Assembly (NCBI GenBank): GCA_928212115.1
Contig: CAKMRJ010003334.1
Span: 103,528,548-103,592,547 of the forward strand
Source of the DNA: Lactuca virosa
Lineage: Eukaryota > Streptophyta > Magnoliopsida > Asterales > Asteraceae
Length of the DNA: 64,000 nucleotides
Direction: 5' to 3'
A program made the position numbers and the translations under genes. Shown here piece by piece: positions 59,701-64,000 of this stretch; position 1 is the first letter of the stretch, and each line of letters starts with the position of its first letter. The notes beneath the pieces are model-generated. The model had not been told where the DNA came from. It worked only from the letters and a program-made list of their open reading frames with translations, and made no database searches.

Positions 59701-59992
59701 AGGGATAAAAGTGGGTCCAAACTCGACTCGATTGGACCCGAACCCTAAAAACCCGAAAACCGGAATTGAAGTATTTGAAAACCCGAAAACCGGACATGTA
59801 TAGAGGAATCGGTTCCGGGTATCGAACCAGGTAAAGTGGGTTGGAATCAGAAATATGTAATTGGAACTGGTTACGGGTTTTAGACCCGGATGGACCCGGA
59901 AACCCAGAAAAATGAAATTGAATTGCAAGTCATTTTAACCAAACTAAGTCATGAAAAATTTTAATTCCTTTGAATATTTTTTTTTCACTTTG
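59701..59992 (+). repeat. Left half of a probable hAT-type MITE split by later insertions
   Basis: TAGGGATAAAAGTGGGTCC then many CCGAAAACCGGA-type words. Similar sequence in opposite sense lies at about 62520-62682, ending ATCTCATCCATAG, which could be its right half, displaced by the material between. Confidence 0.4.
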
Positions 59993-60067
59993 GTCGTTGT
60001 AGTATAGTGGTAAGTATTACCGCCTGTCACGCGGGTGACCCGGGTTCGATCCCCGACAACGGCGCCA
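59993..60067 (+). tRNA. tRNA-Asp (GTC) sequence with encoded CCA, probable retro-copy
   Basis: A 72-nt cloverleaf with anticodon GTC: acceptor GTCGTTG pairs with CAACGGC, A-box-like TAGTATAGTGG and B-box-like GGGTTCGATCCC intact, discriminator G at 60064. CCA is encoded at 60065-60067, although eukaryotic tRNA genes do not encode CCA. Two positions differ from the plant consensus I recall (A at the first base of the anticodon stem; A at the last base of the T stem), each creating a mismatch. No TTTT terminator follows for several hundred bases. It therefore looks like a reverse-transcribed tRNA rather than a working gene. Confidence 0.7.
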
Positions 60068-61560
60068 AAACTTGGTGGGATTTCAAGTCCACCAAGCAAA
60101 TTACATCATTTGTTTGCAAATAAAACGTAATATAATGGTAAAAAGGGGTATCGATCCTCGGGGAAATGGTTGTATTCAATCACCAATGCAATCCAATAGA
60201 ACTAGTGTAAACAAACTAACTAACTACAATTAAACTAAAAGGGGGGTGTTGTGATTGCTTGAAAACTAAAAGACTTGAATAACTAAAAAGCTTGCAATTA
60301 AGCAAGATGATGAGATGCTCAAATATTGGAGAGAATTGGTTAATCAAGGCAATTTAACACAATGAACATTTGTGTGTTTATCATTAGGATTCAATAGGAA
60401 GCTTATCGTTCATCCCAAATTGGTTATAGCAATCATGAAGCATGATATGCCAAGATTCCTCATAGGTAGTATGGAGGTTGGGGAAGCCCACAACACACCT
60501 TCTTAATCAAAATCAAAGATCCAATTGAAGCAATTGAACCCAATAAGTTGATTAGCCTTAAGAATGAAGGAATCCTCAATTCCTAGAGGATGTCAATGCT
60601 TACATATCCATAAAGAAGTTATGATTCATAAGCTAGAGATGATTTCTACCATCATAAAGCCCTTGTTCTAAGTAAATTCAATGATTCAATGCTAAACCAA
60701 AGAAATAAACCAATAATTGCTTATTTAAGTACCATGCTCATGATCAAAACATTAAACAAGCATAGGAAATATGAACTAGAATCATAGACATAAGATAAAT
60801 GATAAATAAACATGAATCCTTCAAAAATCCACAAACATTCAAAGGTTTTAGCCAAGGCTAACCAAAATAGAGAGTTTAGCCACTCATGGCAATAGAATAA
60901 CAATCACAAAAGTCTAATTGCATAAAGAAACTACCAATAACTTGAAAAGATGAAAAGAAATGAGTCTCAAGCTCCAAAATCGCATTCTTCTGGTCTCCAA
61001 TGGTGTAAAATCGAAGTGATAGCTGATAGATCCAATCCCCCAAGGTAATGGCAAGCCAAATGACCAAAATGCCCAAAACTGGACAGTTGCTCGGGTACCC
61101 GCGCAACTGCTACTGAAATGCTATTGGCTCATTTTTCCTCCACTAACCATCCCACTACCAAAGATTCCCTTGTTCCCTTCCATATCTCACATGATTCAAA
61201 TTAACCAATCATCTTTTAGCTTCAAATATGGATGCTCCAAGCCCAAAATAACAATCCTTGATCCATCTTCACAAGCCCACTTCATCCAAGTATTTAGCAT
61301 TTTTAAGCCCAAATCTCATTTAATGGATCCGTAAAGCCCAATAATGCATCGAGAAGGCCACTAAGCCCAACTCCGGTCAAACCACAACCGCAATGAGCTC
61401 CAAAACCCTACAAAATATCTCATGCAAAATAGAAAGTACCCGACACGATCAATGATAAAGAAAATAAAGAATATACAATGCAATACTAATAAAAAGAGCT
61501 AAAAAACTAAAATAAACTAATAAAAATAAGGAAATAAAATAAGCTATAAGATATTACTAG
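60068..61560 (-). repeat. LTR-like sequence fused to the tRNA-Asp, minus strand
   Basis: On the minus strand this ends ...CTTGGTGGACTTGAAATCCC and then TGGCGCCGTTGTCGGGGA, the arrangement of an LTR joined to an Asp-tRNA primer site as used by Tat/Athila-type gypsy elements. It has a stem-like pair CTTGGTGG/CCACCAAG right at the junction. No coding sequence. The outer end is approximate. Confidence 0.5.
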
Positions 61561-61576
61561 TTTTTATATGATTTAC

Positions 61577-62010
61577 ATAATTATTACTAGGGTTGTAAAT
61601 GAACCGAACGAACACAAACAATGGCTTGTTCATGTTTGTTCGTTTAAATTAGTCGAACAAACGAACAAACACGAACGGATAAATGAACGAATTTTTCTTA
61701 TTCATGCTCGTTCGTTTAACAAATTACATTGTTCGTGTCCGTTCGTTTATGTTCGTGAACATGCTAAACGAACGTAAATGAATGAACATAAACAAACAAA
61801 GATAAACAAACACAAACGAACATATAATAGTAATTTAATAAAAAAACAATTGAACATATACGAACATAAATAAACTTAAACGAACGAACATAAACGAAAA
61901 ACAAAATTAACGAACGAGACCATTGTTCATGTTCGTTCATTTATTAAATAAACGAACTTTCCGCCGAACGGTTCGCCGAACGTTCAGTTCGTTTAGAACC
62001 ATAATTATTA
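61577..62010. mobile_element. hAT-type MITE with GAACGAACA repeats and a 10-bp flanking duplication
   Basis: Ends GGTTGTAAATGAACC (left) and GAACTGAACG/GGTTCTAAAC (right, reversed) are imperfect inverted repeats. ATAATTATTA is at 61577-61586 and 62001-62010, directly flanking. The interior is built from many GTTCGTTTA/AACGAACA words in both senses. hAT elements give 8-bp duplications; the extra 2 bp may be chance. Confidence 0.8.
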
Positions 62011-62519
62011 TCATACTTTCTTATTAGTTCTATTATACAAACCTCATATGTTTGTTCATAAATGACTTAGGATTTGTTATATTTGACTTCATTTCATGTT
62101 TTTTTTTCCTAAAAATACATGTTGAATTAGACGGCAGTGTATTGGTTTTTAGGAACATAAAATTCATCTTTCCCTTTGACAATAGCCAGAAGTATGGCTA
62201 AAAAATCTTCAAAGTACATTTTCACAAAAATTATCGTGAGAACAAAATGAGGGGTCAAGCTTTTATTGAATACATATGCAAACATTATTACTGCATAAAT
62301 ATTAAAATAACATATAATTTCAAGAATGGGTAAGCTTGAACAAAATTCTAAGATATAAAACAAAAAGAATCAATTTGTTATAAATCTTCATTGTCGACGT
62401 GATCATAGAGAATAGAGGCTCAATCTTTTTTTTTTTGCTTGTGGAGGGTGATGTAGGAGGCTACTGACTTAACGCACCATAAAAAAAACTCTATAAATTT
62501 CAGGTCTTTCTTATCATAA
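62011..62519. other. AT-rich intergenic segment
   Basis: No gene or repeat recognised. Confidence 0.45.
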
Positions 62520-62682
62520 ACCCGGTTCCAGTCCAATTAACCAATTCCGGTTCTTTTATTCGATTTACCCGGACCCTATAGACTCATACCCGGAATACCC
62601 AAAATCCGGATAAGACTATTATTAAAACCCAAAACCCGGACCGGTTTAGCATATTCCGGTTTTAAATCTCATCCATAGTAGT
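62520..62682 (-). repeat. Right half of the probable split hAT-type MITE
   Basis: Carries the same CCCGGA and CCGGTT-type words as 59701-59900 but in inverted sense and ends ATCTCATCCATAG, similar to the reversed left terminus. Confidence 0.4.
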
Positions 62683-64000
62683 TATGATGATTGCATGTTT
62701 ATATGGCAAATGTCTATTATGTGAAATTGCATGTTAAATGACGTTAATGGTATTCATGTACATGTTTTGGGTTCAAGGGTAAAATGACTTGTACGGTCCG
62801 AACATATAGGAGGTTAAGGAGTTACTTAGTAAAAAGTATAAAGTAAAGAGTAAATAAGGAGTTGATGATTTTAGATAAGTATTGGCTAGCAAAAGACGAG
62901 CATGAAGGATGAACTTTTACAAGTATCATCTTATCAATAATTCCTAACATTTTATAACATAATATGATATTATACAATCATACTTCAGTTAGAAAGATAC
63001 AAGAGTGGAAATATCATATCACAACGTACATTTATCATCAATAATTAATAAAAACCCACATGCCTTACATTACCCGTAAAGTGTACTTCCATCAAATTCA
63101 TTTACTAATCTTCCTTACATACACACTTGTGTCCATACTGGACTACCGGTATAGGTATTTCCAATACTGGTATACTACTTAAAAGTCTTATATTTCAGGT
63201 GTTACAAATGTCTTTAGAAAAAAAAAATCAAGCTAAAAACTTTAGATAAACATTTATGCCAAATAGACATCAAACAAAGCAAAATAAGACATTTTTACCG
63301 GTTGCGTCGCCTATAGGTGGGCCAAAATGGGAAGAAAAACACAAAAATACGTTTATGGATCAAAAATGATGAAAAGCCTTTAGTGCATGAAGTTGACACA
63401 TTTTTCTATCAAGTAACAATAGTTCTGATGATGAATCACATTCAAACATGAAACAACCTATAATATAATAACACAATCAACGTCTATAAAATCAACCATG
63501 ACATAGAAGACTTAAACTGTAATACAACATGTTAATTATTAGACTGTATCATATCAAAGATATGATATTATATAAATGATTAGTGAATATTGACTCTTGC
63601 CATAGGATGCTTGAGTATTATTACACCTCTAGAAAAGCTTGGCGTGCAAGTGCTCCAAAATCACTTTCTTTTTCTTCTAAAAAGTTACATGGCCATCAAA
63701 AGGTCCCCTTTAAGGACGACATGTTTAAAAAGGGCTAATATGCGCACCTTTTTCTACTAAACTATTTATATGTGTATTTTAAATAAAAAAATTATCATTC
63801 ATACAATTAAATTATTATGGTAATGGTAAATTGGGTAATCTCAATCCAACTTACGTGCACTTCCATAAGTAAGATTGGCCTTGATTTGTTTGCCTAAAAA
63901 CTTTTAACTCATAAAATGTGTTATTTACAATTGAGATTATTAGCTTAATAAATTTTTATTATTTACAGTAATATTTAACCCAATTAACTAATATGTTTTC
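62683..64000. other. AT-rich intergenic DNA to the window end
   Basis: No open frames of note. Nothing recognised. Confidence 0.5.

Noticed and set aside
59993..60067. Ordinary functional tRNA-Asp gene
   Set aside because: CCA is encoded, there is no TTTT terminator for hundreds of bases, two stem positions mismatch, and an LTR-like junction abuts it. Not fully excluded; the internal promoter boxes look intact.

Overview
This is a eudicot nuclear window made almost entirely of nested transposable elements, with one convincing host gene. Evidence for a plant: Ty3/gypsy and Ty1/copia elements with plant initiator-Met primer sites, a rolling-circle Helitron, a Mutator-like element carrying a captured gene piece, AT-rich MITEs, and an intron-containing KRP/ICK cyclin-dependent kinase inhibitor gene. 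The retroelement mix looks like Asteraceae (lettuce-like), but that is only an impression from memory.

Layout. 1-16341: a plus-strand gypsy element whose 5' LTR is cut by the window edge. Its gag-pol is broken by many stops. A small copia fragment sits in its leader (741-~1856), and a complete 7.9 kb copia element is inserted in its 3' LTR (8048-15951, 5-bp target duplication GGTCG). 16342-27418: a minus-strand Tat-like gypsy element, split by a second minus-strand gypsy element (17420-26571) that carries an extra leader ORF. 28.0-29.1 kb: a gypsy LTR remnant. 29901-33022: a Helitron with a duplicated 5' end and an RPA-like gene remnant. 34237-35644: a Mutator-like element with a perfect 9-bp target duplication and a captured plastid-protein fragment. 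36037-43572: a pile-up of related gypsy LTRs in both orientations, including a solo LTR with target duplication AAACC, followed by a gypsy leader and a solo copia LTR. 43.6-51.2 kb: no recognisable gene; simple repeats and exon-like islands. 51387-53465: KRP gene, three exons. 55.08-56.33 kb: two large fold-back elements next to long (TA)n tracts. 57-64 kb: MITEs, a reverse-transcribed-looking tRNA-Asp fused to an LTR-like sequence, and AT-rich intergenic DNA.

Nothing here forms an operon or pathway. The KRP protein should restrain CDK-cyclin activity; everything else is mobile DNA in various stages of decay. The most unusual observations are a tRNA-Asp with a genome-encoded CCA tail abutting an LTR-like sequence, a 63-nt GT-AG intron-like segment with an in-frame stop exactly between gag and protease, a leader ORF upstream of gag, the Helitron with two tandem 5' ends, and position-conserved but sequence-variable minisatellites and GC-rich dyad words in the LTRs of one gypsy family.
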